This document shows, one piece after another, positions 1 to 11,800 of a stretch of 64,000 nucleotides of DNA. The stretch's first letter is position 1. Each line of letters begins with the position of its first letter. The position numbers and the translations under genes are program-made. The notes under the pieces are model-generated. The model worked only from the letters and a program-made list of their open reading frames with translations, had not been told where the DNA came from and searched no databases. The stretch comes from Cornus controversa (taxonomy: Eukaryota > Streptophyta > Magnoliopsida > Cornales > Cornaceae), in assembly GCA_026545225.1 (NCBI GenBank), contig CM048854.1, positions 26,952,730 to 27,016,729 on the forward strand, given 5' to 3'.

Positions 1-3000
1 CACAAGTCATTGATGATGAAGCACTACTTTTCTGCTCTTTACCACTTGATGATTGCCACTGAACTGAATTCTGTTGCAATGTTGAATTATTTGTCATGTG
101 AGAAAGAGTTCCGCCATGCACTCTTTTCGGTTCACTGAAAGAATTTTGTCTCTCAAATTTAGGCACACTCATTACATTCATGGCCTGAGTTACTGTTCCT
201 AATTGAGTTCCACCCATGCTTTGATGAACTGGAACTTGCCTAATTTGTGAATCATGAGGCTGCTGTTTGAGAGCTGTTGTCGAGGCATTAACATTTGCTC
301 CAGAAAATGGGTGATAATTACCACCAGCATTTCCATACGTGGGAAAAGAAGACTGTGAGAAGTGCAACTGCTGTTGCTGCTGCTTGCTAAGCCCTTGTAT
401 TTGGATCGCACGCTCCCTTTCTTGATTTAGTGTACTCAAACTGGAAGAAGAAATTTGACTTACTTGCATTCCATGTGAATCTGATTGACGTTCCACCTCT
501 CGGGGTTTTTGAGCATTATTATCCATTGATGTATGACTTGAATCAATCTTCACTTGAGCTGCTGAAGAAGCAATATGAGAAGTGATACCCTTCTGATGAA
601 GTTGCACAAATGATTGGGGATCAGGGAACTGTTTCGAACTTATAGATGGCATTTTCAGATTATGCTGTTGCGCTGAAGTTTGAGATTGTAATGAAATTTG
701 GTTGGGTCCAGTGTGTGAGTTTCGAGCAGCCTGTATCCAAGCTTGGTTTTAGCACTAATCTGCAATCAAATTAAAGAGTTTTAGGAGTATAATAGTTGCA
801 CCAAACCATTTTCTATTCACCTGAGCGTGCAATTTAAATATCGCCATTTTAAGCATCTGGTCTCCAACAAGACTCCGCATGTGCCTAATAAATCCATCTT
901 TTGAGATTTCATTTTTCTGAAAACAGGAAAACATTTCACCATGAGGATGAGAATAATACAAATATGTCATTCCATAAAATAAAGGCTTTCCAGTTGGTAA
1001 AGAAATCCATGTCCGAGACCAGCCTTCAATTTAAAATAAAGAGTTTGAAGTTGCATGGCCCTGTCTTTATCAAGTTGGGGTTGTATCACTGGCAGCAACA
1101 GGGCAAATGGCACTTGTTTGCCACGATTTGTCTGGTTAGTTGCCTGCTCTGGTGCCATTGATTGTTGATTACCCGTCTTCTGTAATTTTGGGATTTGAGA
1201 TTCACTATCTGGATTCCGTGTTCTTGCTGGCTCTAGGCCATGGCCAGGATTCTGTTCAGAATTCTGCATGCCCACTGTTTGAGGAATATGAACAGTACTT
1301 TGTTCGGCTTCGGCATGTTGTCGCTGACAATCATCTTGTGATTGTTTCTGTTGCAAAGGGAGGCAATTCAGTTCCTGTGTGGTATTAATTTGTTGTTGCT
1401 GATTCTCAGAAGCAGATCCATGCTGCTTTAGCTCCATTTCAGACAAATATTGCTCTTGTTGTTCTGAACCCTTCAGATCTTCACTTTGAAATTTGGTATT
1501 ATTATCTAGGCTGAGCGTTTGCCACTGTGGAAGCAACTGACTGGAAGTGTGACTGTTTCCTTGAGATGAAGCTGCTGCTTTTTTAAATTAAACACATCAT
1601 AACTAATCAATAAGTTTCTAAGCAGGACTTATAAAAATAAAAAAGGAAGGACATATAAGAAAGTCAAAGACAGAGAATGCACGGAAGTTGGCAGGGCTTA
1701 AGTTTTGAATCTTCAAATGTAACTTTGAGATGTTATCTCATGAGGGACAAACAAAATTAGCGATACAATAATAATAGGAGAATGACAGATAAACTGCCAT
1801 TTTACACAATATCCTTCTCAACATAACGGGAAGAAGAATCAGAGAAAAAGAAAAGTATCTTCATAATGCTTTGTTACTGATCAATAGAGTGTTTATGTGC
1901 GTGTATCAAAAGCAGCAAGCCTAAATACAGTTACTTCCCAGCCATTCCCAGAATCGTTGAACACAAATCATGCAATCAGTCAGTGCCTTTAAAATGAAGC
2001 CATAATCCTTTTCTAAGCTCCCAGTCTAAAGAATCATGATTGAACTTTATGGGCTCAGTCCTCAGGTAAATTTGAATCCAATGGTAACGGTAAAATCAAC
2101 ACATAACAGGTTGGTTCACCTGATTCAACCTACAGGTGCTTCAGCAGCATCCCACGCCAAACTCAACTCTGTGCATAAACCTTTCAAGCAGTGTATCCTT
2201 ATTACCTACACAGCTACACATTTGGACTCTAAGAAGAAGGAGGAGGAGGAAAAAATCACCGCCTCTCCTTTTTAAAACAGCAAATTAACACCAAAAGAAT
2301 GCTAACTGGCATATACAAGCTGGTCTGTAAAAGTAATTAAAGTTTCCACGCAGAATTGGGTATCTGAGCCCATTTGTTAAACACAAACAATAGTAAATGC
2401 TCAAACCAGACTTATAATTCTCAACTCATCTCCTAAATTAACCAATGAATTGCTTTCTTAATACTTCACACAACAACATACTTGACTTTAATTCTGTGTA
2501 GTTTCATTAACTTGCATCCTTAACTTTGTATTATGTATTAAGACCATCCTTATTTTTCTTTTTTCAAAAGAAGACTTTGAATTGATAGAATGCAGACAAA
2601 ACAAACCCAACATTTCCCTCCATAAGCAATGTATTTGGTACCCAAAAAATTTATTATTATCTCCTTAAAGGCCTACTTTTACTTAGATTTCATCAACTTC
2701 TATCTACATTCATGCACTCTTGAGAAATGCACATCAATTTTGGTAACTCAAAAATTGGAAACAAAGGCAAGTTTTTAGAGATGCATACCACGGTCTGAAT
2801 CAGAGGGTTGAGAAGTGGAGGTATCGCCCTCTATGTCCCTGTTTAGAGCAGCTGTGAACGCCTCCACATCCGCCCCAGAATGCATTGTTTCGTCCTGTAA
2901 ACGTATCATCAAATGATAACAAATTATACTTTACTATCCCGAGAATTCCCCTTTCACAAATTCAATCAATTTACAGAAATATATATACACACACAAACAT

Positions 3001-3108
3001 GTGTGATATACAAACACGTATTGTGCAGTGAGAGATAGAGGAAGAATTAGAGAGATAGAGGGAGGTAACCTCGTCCTCTTCAAGGAGCTTCATAATGGAA
3101 GGGTCCAT
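1..3108 (-). CDS. TAF4: Transcription initiation factor TFIID subunit 4 (TAF4/TAF4b), 5' part
   Basis: TAF4 is a core TFIID subunit that pairs with TAF12 and helps recruit RNA polymerase II in the nucleus. Five exons can be joined in frame on the minus strand: 3108-3070, 2894-2789, 1574-1024, 916-821 and 730 to beyond position 1. The N-terminus [13 protein letters not shown] followed by a [20 protein letters not shown] block is the conserved start of plant TAF4. Residues about 201-264 form the RST domain ([20 protein letters not shown], then [20 protein letters not shown]). Exons 3 and 5 are rich in Q, S and N, as usual for TAF4 activation-domain regions. The histone-fold TAF4 domain lies outside the window. 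Intron 1 is 175 bp, intron 2 is 1214 bp, and introns 3 and 4 are 107 and 90 bp. Intron 3 fits the reading frame only with a GC donor (see findings). About 507 residues are visible. Confidence 0.9.
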
Positions 3109-3545
3109 CACAATCTCCCTGAAAATGAGATATACAGATGTGTATATGTATATATATATGTGTGTGTGTGTATGTAATTTATGTTGTGCGGTATCGATCA
3201 GTTGCGTTTGCGGTGAATTTTTCTGCTTCCGAGAGAGACACAGAGGAGCAAGAATTTGGGAGCTCCTTTAACAACGAAAAGGAGTATAAAAATGATATAT
3301 ACAGCGAAAGAATTGAAATATTATTTAATAAATATTTCACGAGCTCGCAAATGAATGATTTTGTGTTCCTCTCCCCATTTTCGGCCTTCGTCCCGAGAGA
3401 AATTTTCTTTTTCTTTTTTTGTTTTTTTAACAAAATTCTGGATAAATTACATTGACTCTCAGTCTCTCTCACAAAAATGTGTCATTTTTTTTATTTTATT
3501 TTGTTTGGAGGAACTCAAACCATCTTGCACGTTACAAAAGTAAGC
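3109..3545 (-). promoter_or_regulatory. Probable 5' UTR and promoter-proximal region of TAF4
   Basis: This is the stretch immediately upstream of the TAF4 start codon on the minus strand. It contains a mixed TA/TG microsatellite at about 3136-3174 and several T-rich runs. No clear TATA box or transcription start can be assigned. Short overlapping reading frames on both strands look like chance. Confidence 0.35.
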
Positions 3546-3683
3546 AAATAATTCCAAGCAAACGTTTTGGTGAGCGAGTTCCGTTGAACAAGGCCAAGTG
3601 TGGCACAACTTTAAAAAAATGATAAAAAGCAACCTTGTTATACCCTTTTGACTATAAGTACAGTGTTTTAGATGTATACCCTT

Positions 3684-3709
3684 TATATATATATATATAT
3701 ATATATATA
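3684..3709. repeat. (TA)n microsatellite
   Basis: Uninterrupted TA dinucleotide run of about 26 bp in AT-rich intergenic DNA. Confidence 0.9.
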
Positions 3710-4440
3710 GGATAAGATGCTGTAACACTCTGTTAAGTTTTCTTTTATGGATAAAGATTTATACAATTAAAGTTATCACTGAATAAATAGTGAAGAGCCC
3801 TCTTCATCCATTTGATTGTGAAAGTGTAATAAATATTTGAGTCTCACTTGCACTATCTAAATAATTAGAGTGATTCAATTCCCAATTTGGTGATAACTTT
3901 CATTTTACCTATCTTTACTCTTTTTTATTACTTACGAAAAATAAATGTGTCAAAAAAGATGATCAATCTTTGGTTGACCATGCCCTAACACCCTCTGTTA
4001 TTAGTTCACTCTCATGCGCATCAGAAGTCAATTAATTTGAAAAACTAAAATGCCAAAATTACCCTTCATCTTTGAAATTATAATTTTAGCCTCAATTATT
4101 TGAACCTTTATACCCTCACAAATTCTTTAGATTTCCAAACTCTTTATCATATGAAGTCTCTCTCTAGTCTCTCTCTCTGCTCTACATATAGATATAGAAA
4201 TATATATATTGATATAACATATATATAGAGAGATAATGTGTCAATTGTCAAATGTTGTATGTTATATCATATAGTGTCTATGATCTAACAAATCACTTGA
4301 ATCTGAGTTTAATATATGTTTATACTTGAGGTTTATGAAATGTCCATTGGTGTTATACAATCGAGGAAGTACTCAAGGTTTAATTGCATTGACCTTTTGT
4401 TGAAAATCATGATTTTGGGGAGAGAAAGTGTAAAGTAGTA
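3710..4440. other. AT-rich intergenic DNA, no gene seen
   Basis: No open frame of note and no conserved motif. There is a CT-rich patch and a short TA/GA-rich patch at about 4150-4230. Confidence 0.5.
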
Positions 4441-4459
4441 GTCTAAAGTAAAAACTAAG

Positions 4460-5144
4460 TGTTGGGAACATGAGCAACACTCACCCGCAGAAGTGTTGGT
4501 GTCGCGGGGAGCCTTTACCCGCGGAAGTGTTATTACTGCAAGAAGCTTTTACTCGCGTAGAGAAAAAGGGGGCAACTTCCCCCACTTGTGAAAACCAATA
4601 CTTGATACAAAGGCTTAGTGTAAAGCTTATGATTATACTTGGAGCTTAGGATCGTACTTAGTCGCGAGTGACAACCCACTAAGGACACGGGTGACGAACC
4701 CATAGGGACACGAAGGCGTAAGGGAGGTTAAGTGGCGACCTTCCTTTGCAAATATAGTCTTTAGGCAACATAAAATTGGGTTGTCGTGGCATGATGGCTT
4801 GAGAGAAGGGCTCGTCAGTCGTTCTCGCGGACTGACCAGAAGGAATAATAAATTGGATACATGATGTCAGCATAACGTCATAACAACTATCAATGATCTG
4901 TGTCAAGAGCTCTATAAATACCAAAGTATTTGAGGCACATAAGGGGATTCTGGCATATGATGGAGGAGCGCCTTCTAGTATGATATTCCTTTTACCCTCT
5001 CTCTCTCCCAATCCATCCTCAACTCTCAATCTCCTTTCACTGTTTTCTAGTCTACCTTTGAGTGTGATTCATTCCTTTAGCATTCTCGAACGATACAATT
5101 TACAAAGAGATTTTACTGATTCTCTCTCCTAGCCCTTACACAAC
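4460..5144 (+). mobile_element. Possible LTR fragment of a retrotransposon
   Basis: The block is GC-richer than its flanks and has a promoter-like order. It begins TGTTGGGAAC, has a TATA-like CTATAAATACC at about 4911-4921, and is followed by a CT-rich leader-like stretch ending ACACAACA. TG...CA ends and this order suggest an LTR. I could not find a matching target-site duplication or a second LTR, so the boundaries are tentative. The 79-codon frame at 4893-5132 is probably not a gene. Confidence 0.3.
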
Positions 5145-5149
5145 AGAGA

Positions 5150-5935
5150 AAGCCCACAAAAAAGGGGAACACATAGAGAAAGAAATATGCTTAGTGTTCA
5201 ACTTTAAAAACACATACAATTGACACGACCACATCAAATGTTTAAAACCCAGAAAAATTCCCTCACAAAATAATATTTTTCTCAATGAAAAACTAAATCA
5301 ACTTTTCGATTAAAGCAAAACAATCAAAAAAACCAAATTGAAGAAACAATATACATATACACACAACCATATATATAATTAGCACCGTTTAATGTGTGTG
5401 AAGTTCTAGCACTAGAGTGAATATATTAATTATGGCTAATTACAATAATAAAATTATGAATGAACAATAACAAAAGTATTAACTAATCAAATAAATACAT
5501 AATTACCAAACAAACATAATAATGATTAAACAACAATAATCATAAAACTTATTAAATAATAACGAAACAATAAGCATAATAATTTTGATATTGATATTGA
5601 ATTGAAATCAAAATATTGAAATCATTGAATCATAAGATTTGAATTTAAATCATAATCAAAAGATTACAATCATATTGAAAGCATAATTAAAAACTCACAA
5701 TTGAAACTTAAAAGCTTGAATACTTGGAGACTATAATTTGAGAGAGAAAGAAATATAGAGAGAGCTAGTGTAAACTAAGAGAGAGGGTGATAACTGATAA
5801 CTAGTGTAATCTGAAGGAGAATACTTGTGTAAGCTAAGAAATTTGTCTTCCCTTGTTCTCCAGTGGGTACCATATTTATAGGAGGGAAAAGGGGACAATA
5901 ACTACTATTTGGCATTATTTTGGAATAATTTTGTT
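5150..5935. other. AT-rich intergenic DNA, no gene seen
   Basis: Very AT-rich, with many short AATAA/TAATAA repeats at about 5440-5700 and a GA-rich patch at about 5735-5800. No coding frame, RNA gene or clear transposon ends were recognised. Confidence 0.5.
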
Positions 5936-5940
5936 CACTA

Positions 5941-6264
5941 TGGGCTTGTTTGGCATGCGTTTTTGTTTTTGCCTAAAATAGAACACCTTTTTTGTTATTG
6001 AGAGTTTTGAATAGTAATCGAAAACACGTTTGGTAACAAAAATGTGTTTTAAGGTTTTTTGGTTTTTTTTTTTGGCCGCTACAGTATCTGAAAGACATAC
6101 AAACACCATTTTGGTGTTTCTAATTTCAGCCCAAATTTTTGAGACATTTTGACACTATTGAAAACACAACGGGCGGTACCAAATATATTTTGTTTTAGTT
6201 ATTCACTATAGACCTGAAACAAAAACATAAAAAATAAAAACAAAACACATGCCAAACAGGACCA
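5941..6264. mobile_element. MITE with imperfect terminal inverted repeats
   Basis: The left end reads TGGGCTTGTTTGGCATGCGT and the right end, reverse-complemented, reads TGGTCCTGTTTGGCATGTGT. That gives about 30 bp of terminal inverted repeat around a 324-bp AT-rich core. The TGTTTGGCA-type terminus is common in plant MITEs. There is no coding capacity. Flanking 8-bp sequences do not match, so superfamily and exact ends are uncertain. Confidence 0.65.
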
Positions 6265-6789
6265 ATACTTTTACATAATGGTCTTGCTTTTTTATATTGC
6301 TTTTTTGCATGCAATATTGTTTTTTCTATGTGATAAAACATTGAGAATATTTCTTGGTGGATTGGGCACACATGGCTTCTGACATTATCTTGATCTTTGA
6401 ATTTTGCTTTGAAAAGTATTTTGTCGTGTTGTGATAATTTCTTTGTAGTAATTTATTGATGTTGATTATTGTAGAAAAATTCTTTAGCAATCATTTTCAT
6501 TGGATTGGACAAAGTTTTGGGTGGAGCATGCTATTGAATGATTGTCTTCTTTATCAATGTCATATTCTAATTCAGACAGTGCTTTGAGGAGTTTCTTTTT
6601 TAGTGCTGATTTTGACCTGGATTTTGAGGATGAAAAGCCTTTGTTTTAATCTTGGAGAGACTTCTATTTGCTTTGACTTTAGAGAGACTTATATTTTGAT
6701 GAGGAAGTTATTGAGCATGTCTCGAACCATTTGAAAATTGCTTAAGCTTTTATTACATCATACTTGAACTAATCCCACCATTTGACTTT
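6265..6789. other. Intergenic DNA left of the nested retrotransposon cluster
   Basis: No gene recognised. The last five bases (6785-6789, ACTTT) are repeated at 15088-15092 and are read as the left target-site duplication of the large element that follows. Confidence 0.5.
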
Positions 6790-8257
6790 TGTCACGCCTG
6801 GGTTTTCTCTCTCACCCGCTGTTTCCCCTAGAGATGATTGGAAGGAGCACCTAGAAAGGTACATAGGGTATGTGGATAGATCCTATAATGAGAAAATTGA
6901 TTTTAAACAATGGAGTGGCTAATGCCAGTTAACAGAGCCTAATGATGGGTCTATGGAGTCGACACTTAACATTGGATTTAGAGGTGTGCTAGGTCACCTA
7001 TGGACGTCTTGTCACGCCCCAATTCCCGACTCCTAGGAATTGAGGGTGAACAGTAGATGTTCAGCCCGGTTCACGTCCATAAATCGCTAAGCATCCGAAA
7101 CTTAACTTCTTGTGCATTTGGAATTTGAGTGTGATACTTAGTCCATTAGAAAGAGGGTCCAAAAATACTCGATTTAAAAAAAAAAACCACACTTAATTCC
7201 GATTTAAAATGAAAAAGTTATGCCCGATTGAAGTTTGGGCAAATGTTGGAGCATGCTGTAAAAAGTTATTTCGATCCATTGAAGTAATAACTTTGATCCA
7301 TCAAACTGGGCACTTTGATGCATCGAACAAGTATCGAACAAAACTAACTTTCAGGACTTTTACATTCTAAAATCCTGTAGGTTCTTCGATGCATCGAACT
7401 ACCCAAAAACTGCAACTTTGCAAATGGTCATTTTTTACCTTCTAAGCCCTTTCTACCAACATAATCCATCCTTACAACCCTTAAATCTTACAAGAAATTA
7501 CATCATTCACAAGTTCTAAATCATGCTCGTAATCAAATCATGCGCCAATAGGAGTCATTCTCCCTCATAAACATATTTCATCCAAAGTGAAACTATCCAA
7601 CAACTATTTTAGTCCTTCAAATGAAACTAGATGCTCTTAACAAGCATTACATAAACAAGCCCATTGTCTTATCATATTTAACAAGCTTATAACCCAAGTA
7701 TACCATAAAGTTACATTTGTCCAAAATATAACTACAACATCAAAATGAAGTCTCATGCCACAAGCCGACATGGATAGCCACAATATATACAATATCAAAA
7801 GTATAGAAAAAATGCTACTAAAGTCCCGCTTGGACACTCAAGTTCCATTTATCATCGGTGCCTTATCTGTAAAAGAGTTTGGAATAAAGGGGTGAGCACC
7901 ACAGCGGCTCAGTAGAAATACCCCAACCCACTTAAGTGCCAACTCGACACGACCTACATGAATGCATGTCACTACATTACATGTATCATTCAATATACAT
8001 CATGTTCATTTCAAGTAACGCCTATATATAAGAATGCATTAACACATATCATGCTTCACAATTTGAAATGAAAGCATTCTCATGCACTTGTCTCTCTCTC
8101 AGGCTTAACCCAATACCCTAACATGATTCTTGACCAATCATGTGACCGAGACACTTCCCACATAATTCCAACACCGCCACCGGGTCATCAGATACTCCAA
8201 GGTGATTAGTTGGTTCTGGAATTCATCACTGAATCATCACATACTCCAAGGTGGTTA

Positions 8258-8506
8258 TGTAATACCCCGCTCCAACACATGGTATGATATTGTCCGCTTT
8301 GGGCCATAGCCCGCACGGTTTTGCTATTGGGTTTACCCCAAAAGGCCTCATACCATTTGAAGAGAACATACTACATATAAGCACATCCCCTTTTCCACAC
8401 CCAGGCGATGTGGGATTGAGCACCCTATACCCTGTCAGTGTGGTAGCTCAGCCCAGTGTCTGTCTTTGCACCCGCCCACTCACACCCGTCCACAAGGGTT
8501 ACTACA
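8258..8506 (-). repeat. TRIM LTR (3' LTR in element orientation)
   Basis: A 249-bp copy of the terminal repeat with TG...CA ends. The polypurine-like tract on the minus strand lies next to it. Confidence 0.9.
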
Positions 8507-8566
8507 ATCCACCCCCCTACGAGGCCCGACGCCCTCGTCGGCACACTTACTTCCGGCTGGGTTCAG

Positions 8567-8578
8567 GCTCTGATACCA
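8567..8578 (-). other. Primer binding site of the TRIM
   Basis: Plus-strand GCTCTGATACCA is the reverse complement of TGGTATCAGAGC, which pairs with the 3' end of plant initiator Met-tRNA. It sits two bases from the 5' LTR and fixes the element on the minus strand. Confidence 0.85.
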
Positions 8579-8580
8579 AC

Positions 8581-8829
8581 TGTAATACCCCGCTCCAACA
8601 CATGGTATGATATTGTCCGCTTTGGGCCATAGCCCGCACGGTTTTGCTATTGGGTTTACCCCAAAAGGCCTCATACCATTTGAAGAGAACATACTACATA
8701 TAAGCACATCCCCTTTTCCACACCCAGGCGATGTGGGATTGAGCACCCTATACCCTGTCAGTGTGGTAGCTCAGCCCAGTGTCTGTCTTTGCACCTGCCC
8801 ACTCACACCCGTCCACAAGGGTTACTACA
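8581..8829 (-). repeat. TRIM LTR (5' LTR in element orientation)
   Basis: A 249-bp copy almost identical to 8258-8506. It is adjacent to the primer binding site. Confidence 0.9.
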
Positions 8830-11800
8830 GGTTATATAGTTTATCACCGAGTCATCACATACTCCAAGGTGATTGGATCATCTATCACCGAGTCCTCATA
8901 TACTCCAAGGTGATTAGTTGGTCTTGAAATTCATCACCGAGTCATCACATATTCCAAGGTAGTTAGATAGTTTATCACCGAGTCATCACATACTCCAAGG
9001 TGATTGGGTCGTCTATCACTGAGTCCTCACATACTGCAAGGTGATTGAATCATTTCAAGATTTTCATCGAGTCATCACATGCATTTCAGACATATATGAA
9101 TCAAGCATCTAAAATTTATGCTTCACAATACATACACTAGTTATAAAAGAACATAGCATTCATTTCATATTCATCACTCCACACATATAATCATCTATAT
9201 ATAAAAACCCTAGCATAAGTTACATATTCTCACAAAATCCACATAAGCACATATTTGTCATGCATCACCAATGCATACATTTTCAGGTATGCATTTTAAC
9301 TCATACAACATCACATAATACAAATATGATCATCTAACATATTTTCACAAAAGTGTACCAAACCCTAGCATATAAGTGTATATGCCAAATTCTCTCACTC
9401 ATTCACCCTTTCTTATCATGCATAACACAATATACATTTTCATTGTGCATAAAGGACTAAAGAGAGTAGAAAACACTCACATCCCAACCCTCTTACCACT
9501 TTAAAATATGCAATACACAATAAAGTTCTCACCGTTTCTCCTGAAACCCTAGATCGACAAATAAATAGGAAAGAACTCCCCTACCTAAAAAATAAAGGCC
9601 TTCCAAGCACTTCTCAAAATTTCAACAATGTCAACCTTGCCGATCCACGAAGATGTTCGGTTCAAATCGAAACCCTAGTCGTCCCCTACGTATCTCCCTT
9701 CTTCGACAAATCCCGAATCCAAGCCTCAAACCTTCAAAAGTTAAAGAGGAGGTAGAGGGAGAAAGAAGAGAGAGAGAGAGAGCAGCTGCGTGAGAATGAG
9801 AGATATAAAATATCTCTGCATGAACTGACCTTTTAAGGTCCCTGAACTACAAAAAGACCAAAATACCCCTGGGCCACTTAACGCACCTTCCGGACTTCGT
9901 TTCGATTTCGAAAACTCCTACAGCCTCGAAATTACTTCCTTCACTCTCTAAACATTTCATGTAATTCATTCCCAAAAATAAATATTTTCAAAGATTTTTT
10001 GGACTCCCGGGACCACTTAAGTTGCATCCCGAACCCTAATTTGACCAAAAAGTCAAACTTCTCCAAATTTTCCAAAAACTTCTAAAAACCCTTAAAACAC
10101 TTTCCAAACATGTTCCCCACACTCAAAACATGTTAAGCATCACTCAAAATATATTTATGACAATTATAATACAAAAAATGCAAAATTGGTCACGGTCTCT
10201 ACACGTCTAATGACTTAAAAGAATACTAAACTACATTTAAGGTCTATAAAGGCCCTAAAAATGTTATACTTGACCGCTATGTAGTCCACGTGATTGGATT
10301 TGAGAGTTTACTTATGTGTAGAAATCGCAGTACTAGGTATCCCATGACATATGTACCAAGTACAGTTACATTTTATGTCTCTACATTGAATTCCTATATC
10401 TTCTGATGGATTTAAAATGTATCATCAATGTTACTTGGTTACATCATATCAATAGGTGATAAGATTTGTCTTCTAAAGGAAAGTACTACATGAGGTATGT
10501 TTGATCGTACTTGAAAAATATGGATTTACTACTTAATATGACCGATCTAGTTTTAGTACACAAACGCTAACGTATCTTGAGGTTGCTTAAGAATCAGATC
10601 GCTCGTAGTTCTTACTAAATGAATTAGACCTATCCTTGAATAGTCTAATTAAATGAACCTATGGATGTCTTAGTGACTTTAAAAAATAAACTTATTTGAT
10701 GACTTGCCTACTATAGAAGGATTTATACTTTCTACTCGAGATCTCTTAACCTAGATGAAAACTAGGGCTTAGAAAAAGTGTTATTTATCCTCTTGGAGGC
10801 TAGAGATGGATGAGACTTAAAGGATTAAAAAAAATTAGGATTTCTTAATTGGGATGTCCAACCTAGATGGAAACCTAGGGTTTCGATGGAAATTTACTTA
10901 CCTTATACAACCTAGACCTTATTGAAACTATGACCTAAAATGGATGTTTACTTAGATCTAGGGTTTGGATGAAAATATGACTAACTTTGGAAATCCTAAC
11001 TTTTACTAAATCAGGATCGAAAACTTGGTTAGTTTAAATGATCTAATTGTTTATTGAACTAGGATTTAAATGGAACCTAGATTTAGAGAGCTCCTACTTC
11101 GAAAGAGTATTTTAAGTGAAAAATGTGTACTTAGACTTAATTTTGAAGAAAGTATTTATGACCTTTAATGAGAGAGAATCTTATTGAACTCGAATGAGTG
11201 TCTACAAATAATCAAATTTGGACTCTTAGAAAAAGATATTTATTTTGTAAAAGAGATTATCAGTGAAAAAGGAGCTATTTTGATGTGATTTAAAAAAATA
11301 ATTAGAAAGGTATTTTTGAAAATCCTATGTTGAACTTAGTTTAGAGATCCTAAATTGAATACTCTAGAAGTGAACCATAAGAGAAATTAATGAGTGTGGA
11401 TACTCTAAAAGTTAACCCTAGGAGAAATATGATGAGAATCTAGATTTTATTAACTCTAAGGTTCTATGTGAAGAGTATGACCTACAATGTTCTAACCCTA
11501 ATATTTTTGGATGTGGATAAGATTTATGATTAAGTTAAGTATAGGAAAAAGGAGGTTCTTAAAGAAACCCTAAGAATGATTGGCTTCTATGGTTTTATTA
11601 AACCTAGACATGTAGAAAGAGCGATTGGATTGCTAGTGAACCTATGCTTAAGGTTTTCAAAGATTATGTGTCCTAAGTTAGACTCTATTACTTTTATTGA
11701 AGAAAATATAATGAAGGGTAATCTTATAAACCCTAGAGTTGGAACTCAAATTCCTATAACCTAGGTTTAATATATTCTAGAATCAATTACTTTTAAAAAG

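Larger units (their letters stand above)
8258..8829 (-). mobile_element. Complete TRIM (terminal-repeat retrotransposon in miniature)
   Basis: A 572-bp non-autonomous LTR retrotransposon. Two 249-bp direct repeats (8258-8506 and 8581-8829) begin TGTAATACCCC and end GGTTACTACA. I find one difference between them (C at 8472 versus T in the other copy). The internal region is only 74 bp. Read on the minus strand, it opens two bases after the LTR with TGGTATCAGAGC, the initiator Met-tRNA primer binding site. It closes with a purine-rich AGGGGGGTGGA tract next to the other LTR. A perfect 5-bp duplication GGTTA flanks it (8253-8257 and 8830-8834). It encodes no protein and would need proteins supplied by another element. 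Confidence 0.93.
8160..9075. repeat. Minisatellite of about 41-51 bp units, interrupted by a TRIM insertion
   Basis: Repeated core ATCACCGAGTCATCACATAC followed by TCCAAGGTGATT. Roughly two units lie left of the TRIM (8160-8257) and about six to the right (8835-9075). On the right, units of about 41 bp alternate with longer ones of about 50 bp. Units differ by several substitutions, so the array is old relative to the TRIM. Confidence 0.8.
7010..10203 (-). mobile_element. Nested solo-LTR-like element inside the 6790-15087 element
   Basis: It begins TGTCACGCCCC and ends GGTCTCTACA, with a perfect 5-bp target-site duplication CGTCT at 7005-7009 and 10204-10208. Minus-strand reading gives TGTAGAGACC...GGGGCGTGACA, typical LTR ends for plant Ty3/gypsy elements. 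A TATA-like TATTTTATAT precedes a CT-rich run on the minus strand at about 9815-9765. No protein-coding domain is present. After subtracting the TRIM it is about 2.6 kb. It contains a minisatellite (8160-9075) and (GA)n at about 9764-9783. Confidence 0.7.

Noticed and set aside
967..1536. 189-codon minus-strand frame taken as a complete protein
   Set aside because: It is exon 3 of TAF4 plus read-through into intron 3. The real start lies at 3108.
4893..5132. 79-residue plus-strand protein
   Set aside because: It sits in a CT-rich leader-like part of a possible LTR. The composition explains the open frame.
8284..8927. Two similar 106-108 residue open frames in a row, plus minus-strand partners
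   Set aside because: They lie in the two LTRs of the TRIM and repeat because the LTRs repeat. No coding features.
8835..9075. CRISPR-like array
   Set aside because: Direct repeats have no unique spacers of constant length, the units are diverged, and the DNA is from a plant nucleus. It is a minisatellite.
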